Source: Campylobacterales bacterium (GTDB lineage Bacteria > Campylobacterota > Campylobacteria > Campylobacterales > QNZT01). From it: DNA of 63,517 nt. The position numbers and the translations under genes were made by a program. The number at the start of each line of letters is the position of its first letter. Position 1 is the first letter of the stretch. The stretch spans positions 1 through 63,517 of the forward strand of contig JAJRSK010000055.1 in the NCBI GenBank assembly GCA_024278835.1. The letters run 5' to 3'. Shown here piece after piece: positions 9,341 through 17,698 of this stretch. The notes below the pieces were generated by a model, which did no database searches, was not told the DNA's origin, and saw only the letters and a list, made by a program, of their open reading frames with translations.

Positions 9341-9531
9341 AAGAGACTCCTTTTGTTTTTAAGAAGTATAAAACATCAACATGACAGCTTTATGTCTGTT
9401 TTGTATCTTTGGATTGATATAGCAAAAAAATCAAGACAAAACAACAAAATCTAAAACCTCTCTTACTCATCTCTTTTGGCAAAATGCGTTATGATACAGA
9501 TAACATTATCATGATAGTAAAGGAGCACCAA

Positions 9532-10017
9532 ATGATTAAAATCCTAACAACCGGCGGTACTATCGCCAAACGCTACGATGAGATAAGTGGTAAGCTACAC
9601 TTTGATAAAAAGCACCTAGAGAAGATGCTAGGGCAGGGTAGATGCACTAGGGATATCTCCATAGAGGCTATCATGATGAAAGATAGCTTGGAGATGAATG
9701 ATGGCGATAGGCAGAAGATTTATGATGCGGTGCTTGCTTGTAAAGAGACATCTATCATGATAGTTCATGGGACAGATACCATGGTGGAGACGGCACAAAG
9801 ACTTTCGACTATCGAGGGTAAAATTATTCTCCTTGTGGGTGCGATGATACCCTATGCGTTTAAAAACTCTGATGCACTCTTTAATGTAGGTGCGGCGTTT
9901 GGGGCATTGGCGAGCTTAGATGTGGGTGTCTATGTGGTGATGAATGGGCAAGTCTTTTCTTGGGATAGGGTGCAAAAAGATAGAGAGAAGGGTGTGTTTT
10001 GCACAAAGCGTCATTGA
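9532..10017 (+). CDS. Single-domain asparaginase-like protein
   Basis: Start chosen at 9532 because AAGGAG lies 7 bases upstream; an earlier in-frame ATG at 9484 has no such site. The 161-residue protein has the asparaginase signatures TTGGTIA (residues 6-12) and HGTDTM, which hold the two catalytic threonines. Family enzymes are usually ~330 residues with a second domain that completes the active site, so activity is uncertain. A TATGAT -10 element is at 9490-9495 and a TATCATGATA copy lies between it and the ribosome site. The stop codon lies inside the FNR-type box that follows. Confidence 0.8.
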   Translation: MIKILTTGGTIAKRYDEISGKLHFDKKHLEKMLGQGRCTRDISIEAIMMKDSLEMNDGDRQKIYDAVLACKETSIMIVHGTDTMVETAQRLSTIEGKIILLVGAMIPYAFKNSDALFNVGAAFGALASLDVGVYVVMNGQVFSWDRVQKDREKGVFCTKRH

Positions 10018-10055
10018 TTTAAATCAAGATAATTTTTCTCCCAATTAACTATACT
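10014..10055 (+). promoter_or_regulatory. FNR/CRP-type class II promoter of the hemerythrin gene
   Basis: A perfect TTGATTTAAATCAA (10014-10027) matches the FNR consensus TTGAT-N4-ATCAA. A TATACT -10 element follows at 10050-10055. With transcription starting near 10062, the box is centred at about -41.5, the class II activator position. It overlaps the stop codon of the asparaginase-like gene. The same arrangement with identical spacing recurs at 11222. Confidence 0.8.
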
Positions 10056-10072
10056 TTTGCAAAGGAGTTATC

Positions 10073-10459
10073 ATGATAACTGTCGTTAAAGATGCAAAGA
10101 TAGATGCGATTCACCAAGAAGAGGTGGAGATGTTGGCGCAGATTCTCGCCCTGATAGAGGCAGAAGATATAGAGGCTATCACGCCACTTTTTACGAAGTT
10201 TCTCACGCATATGCAAGCGCATTTTACTTATGAAGAGGGCTTGATGAAGGAGGCTTCTTATCCTATGTACACGATTCACCAAGCCGAACACTATAAAGTC
10301 TTAAATGAAGCACGCTATAATCTAACATTGTGGAAAAGTTCTCCTGATTTATGGGAGCTTCGTGAATACTTTGGTGAAGATTTTGTGGCGTGGATACATC
10401 AGCATATCGATGCGATGGATGTCCCGATGATTGATTTTTTTGAAAAAGGAGAGGCTTAA
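10073..10459 (+). CDS. Bacteriohemerythrin
   Basis: Hemerythrins bind O2 at a non-haem diiron site. The 128-residue protein shows the ligand set: H14, H50 and E54 (HMQAHFTYEE), H69 and H73 (HQAEH), H111 and D116 (HQHIDAMD). It has no signal peptide or membrane part, so it should be cytoplasmic. Control by the FNR-type box 46 bp upstream fits a role in oxygen handling at the oxic/anoxic switch. Its start codon lies inside a TATCATGATA palindrome (10069-10078). The next gene begins in its stop codon (TAATG). Confidence 0.88.
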   Translation: MITVVKDAKIDAIHQEEVEMLAQILALIEAEDIEAITPLFTKFLTHMQAHFTYEEGLMKEASYPMYTIHQAEHYKVLNEARYNLTLWKSSPDLWELREYFGEDFVAWIHQHIDAMDVPMIDFFEKGEA

Positions 10460-10875
10460 TGGATTATACGATTGTACATTTGATACATATATTTGCCGTG
10501 TCTGTTTATGGTGGGTTTTTATTTACTGACAATCTTTTTATGGCAAGGATGAAAGAGACACTCCCAGACAAAGAAGCAGCTGCGGCGCGGGAAGCTATCA
10601 TGATACATGTGAGAAAAGTAGTGCCAAAGGCGCTTATCGTGGCTGTTGTGGCTGGGTTATATATGTTTTTTCAAGTCTTTGGTACGGTAGGAGAAGAGGG
10701 GCTTAGTCGTTTTCAAATGCTTTTGCTGTTGAAGGCATTTTTGGGTTCATGGCTAGGGTTACGGGGTGTGTTACAAGTATTTTTTGGGATACAGCCACTG
10801 GTCTTTAAGAGCCATAAATTCCCTTTTATCTTAGTTATCATGATAATCTTTTTATCTCAACTTATGTGGGAGTAG
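10459..10875 (+). CDS. Four-helix membrane protein, CopD-like
   Basis: The 138-residue protein has about four hydrophobic helices, the first opening with HLIHIFAVSVYGGFLF. Conserved histidine at the start of helix 1 and an overall plan like the CopD/DUF2269 group suggest possible haem or metal ligands, but this is inference. It is translationally coupled to hemerythrin (1-base overlap) and should share its FNR-type promoter. Two TATCATGATA copies lie in its coding region (10596, 10836). Confidence 0.7.
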   Translation: MDYTIVHLIHIFAVSVYGGFLFTDNLFMARMKETLPDKEAAAAREAIMIHVRKVVPKALIVAVVAGLYMFFQVFGTVGEEGLSRFQMLLLLKAFLGSWLGLRGVLQVFFGIQPLVFKSHKFPFILVIMIIFLSQLMWE

Positions 10876-10919
10876 AAGCCTAATTTTGCTACACTGCACG
10901 GATTACTATATAGGGGCAT

Positions 10920-11225
10920 ATGATGTTGATACTACTACCACTTGATGGTAAAGATACAGAAGAAGCAAAACTGACCAACCTTGATAAAGTTGTTATCTGG
11001 GGCTTGGTGGATTTGCAAGATGGGAAGGTGCAAAAGATTGATTTTTATGAGGATTGGACAGCGATAGAAGAGTTTTTTGACTGCGTAGTTGTAGCAGATA
11101 AGGGAGATTATGTTTGGCCATTTATGGAACAATCCATCCCTGTTTTAGAAGCACCTATGCAACGTTCTATCGATGATGTTATCGAAGCTTTTTTATTTAA
11201 AGAACTCTATGAAGTGATAAATTGA
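10920..11225 (+). CDS. Small protein, weakly NifX/FeMo-cofactor-like
   Basis: Unrecognised 101-residue soluble protein beginning MLILLPLDGKDTEEAKL. The opening and size recall NifX/NifB-type cofactor-binding domains, but key histidines and cysteines of that fold are not clear, so I do not assign it. AGGGG lies just before the ATG pair at 10920/10923. It sits between two FNR-controlled genes, and its stop codon overlaps the second FNR-type box. Confidence 0.65.
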   Translation: MMLILLPLDGKDTEEAKLTNLDKVVIWGLVDLQDGKVQKIDFYEDWTAIEEFFDCVVVADKGDYVWPFMEQSIPVLEAPMQRSIDDVIEAFLFKELYEVIN

Positions 11226-11263
11226 TTTAAATCAAGGCAAAACTTCTCTTTTTTAACTATACT
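11222..11263 (+). promoter_or_regulatory. Second FNR/CRP-type class II promoter
   Basis: TTGATTTAAATCAA at 11222-11235 and TATACT at 11258-11263 repeat exactly the box-to--10 spacing (36 bases, start to start) seen at 10014. The box is again near -41.5 from the expected start, and again overlaps the stop codon of the preceding gene. It should drive the membrane protein gene at 11291 and the FmdE-like gene behind it. Confidence 0.8.
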
Positions 11264-11290
11264 CACATTTGTAAATTTTTTAGGATTTTT

Positions 11291-11740
11291 ATGTACGAAT
11301 TTATACTTTTTACCCATATGATAGGTGCCGCAACTTGGATTGGCGGTTCGATGCTACTTTTTGCTTTAGGTATCACGCTTAGAGACAAAGAGGCACAAAA
11401 AGTAGTCTATTTTTATATCGGTCCCATATATGGCTATTTTGAGTCAGTGGTTTTGGCACTACTGCTTACAAGCGGATCCTATCTCTACTATGTAAATGGC
11501 TTTCATAGTAATCCTGAACTGTTTACCTATGAGCTTGGTTTTCTTATGCATGTCAAGATAGCACTTGTTGGGGTTATCACGATAGCCACTGTGGCACATA
11601 TGATCGTCTCTTTAAAGGCAAATGGACGAGACAAGACATTTAAAGAAAAAATTATTGCTCGTGGAACATCCATGCTTATTTTCTTGCTAAACTTTGTCAT
11701 TTTATGGTTTGCAATGCAAATACGAGAAATACTACTTTAA
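11291..11740 (+). CDS. Four-helix membrane protein, CopD/DUF2269-like
   Basis: The 149-residue protein has four predicted membrane helices. It opens YEFILFTHMIGAATWIGGSM, where the histidine and the following small-residue turn resemble CopD-like or haem-binding membrane proteins; another histidine lies in LMHVKIAL. Related in plan to the protein at 10459. It is preceded by its own FNR-type promoter and followed 15 bp later by the FmdE-like gene. Substrate unknown. Confidence 0.72.
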   Translation: MYEFILFTHMIGAATWIGGSMLLFALGITLRDKEAQKVVYFYIGPIYGYFESVVLALLLTSGSYLYYVNGFHSNPELFTYELGFLMHVKIALVGVITIATVAHMIVSLKANGRDKTFKEKIIARGTSMLIFLLNFVILWFAMQIREILL

Positions 11741-11755
11741 ATACTAGGAGTTATT

Positions 11756-12367
11756 ATGCTATACCCGCTTTTTTTTGAATGTGTGGAGTCTATCGTCTTA
11801 CAAGACCCCTTGAGTGACGTGTTAGGTGCTTTTGAAAATGGTCAAATCGAATATACTTATCTAGATGTTGTGAAGTCTGCCGGGCATAGTTGTCCTACGG
11901 TGGCGGGTGCTTACTTGATGACGTGGAGAGCACTTGATATTTTGTACCCAAATAGCACGCCTATAAGAGGTGAAATAGAAGTCTCTTTTAAAGAGGCTGA
12001 AAGTGATGGTGTGGCTGGTGTTATTGGCAATGTTATCGCGCAGATCACAGGTGCTACAGATAAAAGTGGATTTAAAGGCTTAAATGGTAAGTTTGCGAGA
12101 CACTCATTGATGCACTTTTCAAAGGATATATTTTCATCTGCTAGATTTACGCGGGTTGATACCGGTAAGTCTGTGGATGTTTTTTATGATCCAAGTTCTG
12201 TCTTGCCCGCATCTACAATGGCACCACTGATGCAAAAAGTGATGTCAGGTACGGCAAATAATGAAGAGAAAAAAGAATTTGGTCGTTTGTGGCAAGAGAG
12301 AGTCGAAAAAATCCTTTGTAATTTTAACGATGACGAGACAGTCATCAAGGTTGTTGAAGTTTCTTAA
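11756..12367 (+). CDS. FmdE-family protein
   Basis: The 203-residue protein contains GHSCPTVAGAY at about 43-53, the Cys/His signature of the FmdE domain named after formylmethanofuran dehydrogenase subunit E. In bacteria such proteins are not methanogenesis enzymes and often accompany molybdenum or redox genes. C46 and H44 are candidate metal ligands. It follows the membrane protein by 15 bp with an AGGAG-like site, so it is probably co-transcribed from the FNR-type promoter. Confidence 0.78.
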   Translation: MLYPLFFECVESIVLQDPLSDVLGAFENGQIEYTYLDVVKSAGHSCPTVAGAYLMTWRALDILYPNSTPIRGEIEVSFKEAESDGVAGVIGNVIAQITGATDKSGFKGLNGKFARHSLMHFSKDIFSSARFTRVDTGKSVDVFYDPSSVLPASTMAPLMQKVMSGTANNEEKKEFGRLWQERVEKILCNFNDDETVIKVVEVS

Positions 12368-12415
12368 AAGGTACTTTGTGTTAGTCTTCAAATTATTTTA
12401 AATTTAAGGATTAAT

Positions 12416-12931
12416 ATGAAAAAGATTTTACTATTACTGATCTTGTTTGTCGCAGGTGTGCAGGCAGACTCAGTTGGTAATGTAGGGATAGGTTACTCAA
12501 AAGGTGACAATGACGGAGATATGATAACGGCCTTTGGTTCTTTAAATGTTATCGCAGGTGCTGCTTTAAGACTAGAGTATACAAAAAATATCTCTGAACA
12601 TCCAGAATTTTCTAAAGAAGATGTGAGTCGTTATGGACTTTTCGCCACGTATGAGCTTTTCTTATTACCAGGTTTTTCTGCGACACCAAAGATTGGGCTT
12701 GTGAAAACAGATGGTGAGTTTGAGTTCATCAATTCTGTAAAAAAAGTAACAGACAATAACACACAGTTTACCTATGGTTTAGAGCTTGATTATTATTTCA
12801 ATGATCAGTTTTCTGCATTTTTAGGCTATACAGACTATGGTGATAAACTTGATGTTAAAAACTTGGCTGATGAGAAAATAGATAATTTAGATTCAGCAAA
12901 TTATATTTTAGGATTTAAACTCCACCTATAA
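12416..12931 (+). CDS. Outer-membrane beta-barrel protein
   Basis: A signal peptide (MKKILLLLILFVAGVQA, cut before D18) precedes 150 residues with alternating hydrophobic strands and a C-terminal aromatic/leucine end (ILGFKLHL), as in small 8-strand barrels. Length 171 aa fits. TTAAGGA lies before the ATG. It ends at a clear terminator hairpin. Cargo or role unknown. Confidence 0.78.
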   Translation: MKKILLLLILFVAGVQADSVGNVGIGYSKGDNDGDMITAFGSLNVIAGAALRLEYTKNISEHPEFSKEDVSRYGLFATYELFLLPGFSATPKIGLVKTDGEFEFINSVKKVTDNNTQFTYGLELDYYFNDQFSAFLGYTDYGDKLDVKNLADEKIDNLDSANYILGFKLHL

Positions 12932-12936
12932 GGCTT

Positions 12937-13371
12937 TTACTTGATGAGACTCTTCTCATCAAGTTTTAAGAGTATAAACTCTCCCTGCATAAATGTAATA
13001 TCATTGACTTTTGCAACAACATCGACTACTTTTTTACCTGAACTTGTATGGTGAACATTGGCTTCAAAGATGATATTGTCTTCTTCTTTTACTGGATTTA
13101 AAAGGTCTATATTAACGCCGATAAGAAACATATTTTTTTCATTGACAGCAGCAGTAGCAGCAAAAGTCGCGGCGGAAAAGATGACACCATCATAGATAAG
13201 ACCACTCTCTTTGACTTTTTCACAGGTGGTTGCGTCTATCATGATAGTGGCGTGGTTATCTGTGAGGGCTAGTATATTGTAGGCATTATTGGTTTGGATA
13301 TTGGTATGTGTGTTGAGTTTCTTTATCTCAACAATCTCTTCTTCGACTTCTTCTAATAGTGCTTCTTCCAT
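12937..13371 (-). CDS. Hotdog-fold thioesterase-like protein
   Basis: The 144-residue protein has the hotdog pattern: a central helix with YDGVIFSAATFAATAAV, then strands with LIGVNIDLLNPVKEEDNI and a terminal strand. PaaI/YbgC-type members hydrolyse acyl-CoA, but the catalytic acid is not obvious. AGGGG precedes the ATG. It is convergent with the barrel gene, only 5 bp apart. A TATCATGATA copy lies at 13237. Confidence 0.7.
   Translation of the reverse strand: MEEALLEEVEEEIVEIKKLNTHTNIQTNNAYNILALTDNHATIMIDATTCEKVKESGLIYDGVIFSAATFAATAAVNEKNMFLIGVNIDLLNPVKEEDNIIFEANVHHTSSGKKVVDVVAKVNDITFMQGEFILLKLDEKSLIK
12939..12964 (+). terminator. Terminator of the barrel gene, inside the opposite gene's end
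   Basis: ACTTGATGAGA (12939-12949) and TCTCATCAAGT (12954-12964) form a perfect 11-bp stem with a CTCT loop, followed on the plus strand by TTTT. It ends the barrel transcript. The same bases encode the last residues of the minus-strand thioesterase, so both functions share the sequence. Confidence 0.8.
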
Positions 13372-13421
13372 TTTGACCCCTGCATATGATAGAAGTAGTA
13401 TCGGATTAAAATGTGACTATT

Positions 13422-14318
13422 TTATACTTTTGCGCGAATATAAACTCTTTTTGGTGCAGGATAGCCTTCAACTGTGTAATTTGGGTCATTTTCATCCAAA
13501 AAGTTATCTAAACTTTGCCCTGGAATCCATTCTGTTTTGCGCTGTTCATCCACTTCTGTTTTTTTGATTTCAAGGACTTCAAACTCTTTAAAACCAGCGC
13601 GTATACACCAGTTTTTAAGAGCAGGAATGGTAGGTACAAAGTAGATATTGGGAATTTTGGAATAAGTTTTATTGGGGGTGAGAGCTATCTCCTCTGCTCC
13701 ATCAATCATAAAGGTATCTAAGAAAAGTTCTCCCCCTTTGTTGAGACCTTTTTTTAAAGACTTAAGTGCGCCTACGGGATCTGGTCTATGGTATAAAACA
13801 CCCAGACAAAAGATGGTATCAAACTTCTCTTTGTAAAATTCTAGATGCTCAATACCTAAAAGTTCATAACGGATATCACTTTTGAGAAAATGGTTGACAA
13901 AGTCAAACTGTGTAAGACAAAGAGGGGAGGGATCAAAGCCTACTATTTTACTAGGGTTTTGTTCCAACATACGAAACATATAGTAGCCATTGTTACATCC
14001 GATATCTGCGACACACCTGTCTTTTAGGTTGAAGTAGGGTTGTAAGAGATTGTACTTGATAGCACTATTCCACTCGCTATCGATGAAAGTATCAAAGAGT
14101 TTAAATGGCCCTTTACGCCAAGGTTTCATCATACGAGCGATTTTATCTATGGCATCTTTTTGCTCTTGAGGGATATGGGCATCTATCATGATAGTGTCTT
14201 CTATCGTGATAGATGCATCACAAGGTGCTAGTGTTGCAAGTGCTTCTCGTAAGGGTTTGATATCTTTCCATGTGAGCCATTTTTCACGCTCTTTTTTTAA
14301 AAGTGTTAAATCGATCAT
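13422..14318 (-). CDS. cmoB: tRNA U34 carboxymethyltransferase CmoB
   Basis: CmoB uses carboxy-SAM to make 5-carboxymethoxyuridine at tRNA position 34. The 298-residue protein has the expected N-terminal WKDIKPLREAL region, the substrate pocket PWRKGPF, a SAM-type motif DIGCNNGYYMFR, then FCLGVLYHRPDP and a C-terminal WIPGQSLDNFLD. Somewhat shorter than E. coli CmoB (~323 aa), as usual for Campylobacterota. The start overlaps the lipoprotein stop by ATGA. cmoA is not in the window. Confidence 0.92.
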   Translation of the reverse strand: MIDLTLLKKEREKWLTWKDIKPLREALATLAPCDASITIEDTIMIDAHIPQEQKDAIDKIARMMKPWRKGPFKLFDTFIDSEWNSAIKYNLLQPYFNLKDRCVADIGCNNGYYMFRMLEQNPSKIVGFDPSPLCLTQFDFVNHFLKSDIRYELLGIEHLEFYKEKFDTIFCLGVLYHRPDPVGALKSLKKGLNKGGELFLDTFMIDGAEEIALTPNKTYSKIPNIYFVPTIPALKNWCIRAGFKEFEVLEIKKTEVDEQRKTEWIPGQSLDNFLDENDPNYTVEGYPAPKRVYIRAKV

Positions 14319-14497
14319 TCACAAGAATCCAAATCTTTATAATCTACTAAGTTTTTAGGGCACTCTTTGACATAAACACCCTCATCGGTATAGTACTCGT
14401 TACAGTCATTATACAGTCTAGTAGAGACCCCCGTGTCATTGAAGTATAAGCAGCCATTGAAGAGAAACGCTAGTGTGAGGATTAAGAGATATTTCAT
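14315..14497 (-). CDS. Small Cys-rich lipoprotein
   Basis: From the ATG at 14497 the product is 60 residues: a signal peptide MKYLLILTLAFLFNGC with a lipobox ending at C16, then a short acidic domain with three more cysteines (DCNEYY, KECPKN, DSCE). An upstream in-frame TTG at 14515 would break the signal peptide pattern. The stop overlaps cmoB. Function unknown. Confidence 0.65.
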   Translation of the reverse strand: MKYLLILTLAFLFNGCLYFNDTGVSTRLYNDCNEYYTDEGVYVKECPKNLVDYKDLDSCE

Positions 14498-14521
14498 AGG
14501 GTGATTGTAACCCAAATGCGA

Positions 14522-17500
14522 TTAATGTTCACTTTTGTAGAGAAAGTCGATACCACTTGACTCTGGACTCAACATCAAATCGGTTTCAAAATTATTCGAA
14601 TTTTGATATCTTACTTTGATAGATTGGACGATATCATTGCTGTAGATGACGGTTATCTTTTTAGATATCTTCTTGCCTATCTCTATCCCTAAGCCTCCCT
14701 CTTCGTTGGTAGAGAGGACTAGTTTATCAAGGGTGAGTCCAAAGTTTTTAACAATTTCTTTGGCAAAGGTGTTACCCAGCATAGAGAGTGCTTGGGTCGA
14801 AGAGTTGGAACTACCTTCAAAGAGTGAATCTATCGTGGCTGAAAAGAGTAACATGGAGAGTATATCACTTTGGCTGAGATAGGGGCTCGAAGAGAAGTTG
14901 ACGATAGGGGAGTCTAGGGTTCCTGTGACAAGGATATCGATAACATAAGGCTTGTTGGTATGTTGTGCTTTGATATTTAAATAAGGATTTAATATCTTAC
15001 CACCAAAAAGTACTTCTCCAGGCTGTATGATAAACTCTTTTTCACCTTGGGTGTAGAGTCCACTGTTGATGATAGCACGCCCTAGTAGTTCAAGCTCTTT
15101 TTGTGAGTCTTTCCAAATCTTGATATCTGGTGTGATGTCCACTTCTATTTGAGGCACTTTGTAAGTAAGTGGTTTTTTTGCATGGATGGAGATATCTAGG
15201 GAGAGGTTACTCTTCTTTTCAGCTGCTCTTGCCTTGGCTTCTGCTTCTTCTTGAATGATGATGATGTCAGGGTCAGAAATCTCATGGGTTTTTCTATGTT
15301 CATAGGTGATGAGGCCCTTTAAGATATCGACATTACCTTCGATGTGGGTTTGGTTTTTAGTGAAACTTGTGCTGATTCTGGTAGAAAAGAGGACATCTCC
15401 TTCTCTGCCTTTGTAGTGATATCTGCTAGCATGGGAGTGGAGTATGCCTTCTTCTTTTGTGATATTATAGCCACCTGTTGTGTTTAAGGCATCATTTACC
15501 CATAAACTTAGCACTTCAATCTGTTGATTTTTGAAGGTGATTTTTGAAGGTTTTGTAGCATAAAAAACGCGGTCATAGTCTAAGTAGGTATTAAATTTGT
15601 AGTTTTTGATGAGTGCGTACTCTTTGGTTAAAAGAACTTGCATTTTGATTTTTTCTGCAAAGGCAAATTTATAGGGCTTGTATTCATAGACTAACCATCG
15701 GCTATAGATATCAGCATCAAAACTTGCCATATTTACAATGGTAGCGTTAATTTCTACTTCTCCATCATAAGGTCTTAGCTTAAAGCGATAAAGAGGGCTA
15801 AGTGACTCTTGTAGGGTTTTAAGCGAATAGGTATGGGTCTGTAGTGTTAACTGTTTACTCGCTCCTTTGAGGCTGATGGTATCCCCACCTAATGTGAGTT
15901 GATTATCAATGAGAGAACTATTAAAATCATAGGAAAAATTATTTTTTACCCACTCTTTTTTACCCACAAGATTTAGGGTTAAGTGTTTATCATGATAGCC
16001 TATTTCTAAGTCAGATGGGAAGATATTGTTAAATTTAACATTTTTATCTATCTTGGGCAAAAAGGAGTTTTTGCTTAAGGTTGTTTTTGTTTTGCTGAGT
16101 ACTTTTCCTTTTTTTATGACTGTGTTGCCCCTTATGTTTAGAGCATTTGAAGTGATATTATTTTCTATCATGATAGTACTGGATTTTTTAAAATCTAATG
16201 CCATATGTGCACTCAATGAAGCTTTTAGTGGATCTAACTCTTTTGGAATATCTGGAAAGTACTTCATGATTTCAAGCTCTTTTGAGGTGAGTTTGAAATC
16301 TGCTCTTTTATAGCCAAACATCTCATAAAGAAGATGAAGTTTATCTGTATGAAGATTGGCGACTAAGTTTTTACTGTTGGCTTTGTAGTCGATGATAGCA
16401 TGGTTGAAAAGTGGCAAGCTAAACTCTGGAAAATGTTGTAGTTTAGAGATAACGATAGTGCCTCCATAACTAAGGTTACCATCATAGATTAGTGTGTCTT
16501 TTAGCATGAGAGATGAAGCGTATTTTGAGGATACATTGGCATCTGTTAAGAGGGTGAGTTTTTTATTTTTTATATTAAAATTGAGTTGACTTTTGAGGGT
16601 GTTGATTGCTGCTAGATAGTTTTTAAAACGCCCTGCAAAAACTTGTTTACTTTTTAGTGTGATGTTTGCGTCTATGTCTTTAGGATTGGCATGAAGGGAA
16701 AAGTTGATTGGGTTTAAACTTTGAAAATCAACTATCTTAGTAAACTTTTGAAAGTATTTTTGCGATAGGTTTAGGATCGACTGCCCTTCAAATTGGTTTT
16801 TATTTAAGTCTCCTTGTAGGGATAGTGTGCCGGCGTTAGTGCTAGAGTCTAGTAGGATATCTTGCGCAAAAAATTGCATTTGGTGTATAGAAGCATTGAT
16901 GTCATGCGCTTTAAGTGTAAAGAGATCAATCTTGTAAGGTTCATGGAGATAGGGTTTTATGTCGGCTGAAAAATTATCTACTATTATCTCTTCTATTATA
17001 TGAAAAGGTTGAGAAGTTTTGTTGGTATCCTTTGGTGTTAGTAGTGACAGGCTATGTTCTATCTGGGCTATATCTATCGATTCTAATTCCAAATTTTTCA
17101 GATGTAGGACTCTCTGTCTTATCTCTCCACTTGTTTTAATGTTAGCATGGTTATTGTGGCTTTCAAGTGAAAACTCTTTGATAGTGACCTCTTTTAAATC
17201 ACTAGCGATATCATAAAGTTCTAATTCAAAAGTATCTATTTTGATGATATCCGTTTCATAAGGGAGGGTAGAGAGAAAAAGATGGGATATGCTCATCTGT
17301 GGAAAATTCGTCGAAGATGATTTACCTTCTGTATGCTTTTTTGATGCTTTTTGCTGTGCTTTTTTGACGATAGATTCTATACTGGCTAAATTGACATCTT
17401 TAAGAGAGAGGGTCTCAATCTCAATATCCCCTTTAATAAGTGCACGAATATTCCAATCTATCTCTGCCTCTTTGGCTAAAAGATTATCTTTATATTTGAG

Positions 17501-17698
17501 ATTGGTAATAGACATGGTCTTTAAAAAATTTCCGGAGATGGCATCGTAACTGATATCAAGTTTTGCTGTGGCTCGATCAACAACATATTTGAGTGTTTGT
17601 GGATCAGATAAGATATAGAGTGCAAATACTAAAAAAAGCACGCCCATTTCAAAGAAAAGTACTGACCAGAGAAAGCTTTTAGTGATTTTCTTTTTCAA
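14522..17698 (-). CDS. tamB: TamB-like intermembrane bridge protein
   Basis: TamB spans the periplasm and, with TamA, helps lipid transport or outer-membrane protein insertion. The 1058-residue protein has an N-terminal membrane anchor (residues ~8-30), a very long beta-rich middle of repeated strands, and the C-terminal DUF490 domain with LSMLLFSATIDSLF and a final GIDFLY. It starts with TTG, overlapping the tamA stop (TTGA). Shorter than E. coli TamB (~1259 aa). Copies of TATCATGATA lie at 15988 and 16166. Confidence 0.88.
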   Translation of the reverse strand: MKKKITKSFLWSVLFFEMGVLFLVFALYILSDPQTLKYVVDRATAKLDISYDAISGNFLKTMSITNLKYKDNLLAKEAEIDWNIRALIKGDIEIETLSLKDVNLASIESIVKKAQQKASKKHTEGKSSSTNFPQMSISHLFLSTLPYETDIIKIDTFELELYDIASDLKEVTIKEFSLESHNNHANIKTSGEIRQRVLHLKNLELESIDIAQIEHSLSLLTPKDTNKTSQPFHIIEEIIVDNFSADIKPYLHEPYKIDLFTLKAHDINASIHQMQFFAQDILLDSSTNAGTLSLQGDLNKNQFEGQSILNLSQKYFQKFTKIVDFQSLNPINFSLHANPKDIDANITLKSKQVFAGRFKNYLAAINTLKSQLNFNIKNKKLTLLTDANVSSKYASSLMLKDTLIYDGNLSYGGTIVISKLQHFPEFSLPLFNHAIIDYKANSKNLVANLHTDKLHLLYEMFGYKRADFKLTSKELEIMKYFPDIPKELDPLKASLSAHMALDFKKSSTIMIENNITSNALNIRGNTVIKKGKVLSKTKTTLSKNSFLPKIDKNVKFNNIFPSDLEIGYHDKHLTLNLVGKKEWVKNNFSYDFNSSLIDNQLTLGGDTISLKGASKQLTLQTHTYSLKTLQESLSPLYRFKLRPYDGEVEINATIVNMASFDADIYSRWLVYEYKPYKFAFAEKIKMQVLLTKEYALIKNYKFNTYLDYDRVFYATKPSKITFKNQQIEVLSLWVNDALNTTGGYNITKEEGILHSHASRYHYKGREGDVLFSTRISTSFTKNQTHIEGNVDILKGLITYEHRKTHEISDPDIIIIQEEAEAKARAAEKKSNLSLDISIHAKKPLTYKVPQIEVDITPDIKIWKDSQKELELLGRAIINSGLYTQGEKEFIIQPGEVLFGGKILNPYLNIKAQHTNKPYVIDILVTGTLDSPIVNFSSSPYLSQSDILSMLLFSATIDSLFEGSSNSSTQALSMLGNTFAKEIVKNFGLTLDKLVLSTNEEGGLGIEIGKKISKKITVIYSNDIVQSIKVRYQNSNNFETDLMLSPESSGIDFLYKSEH

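Noticed and set aside
9341-9531. tRNA or att site at the right edge of the defence block.
   Set aside because: No cloverleaf or direct repeat was found; the gap only shows promoter-like sequence and one TATCATGATA copy.
14202-14211. TATCGTGATA counted as a palindrome copy.
   Set aside because: It differs by one base and lies 18 bases from an exact copy; kept out of the count as a near match.
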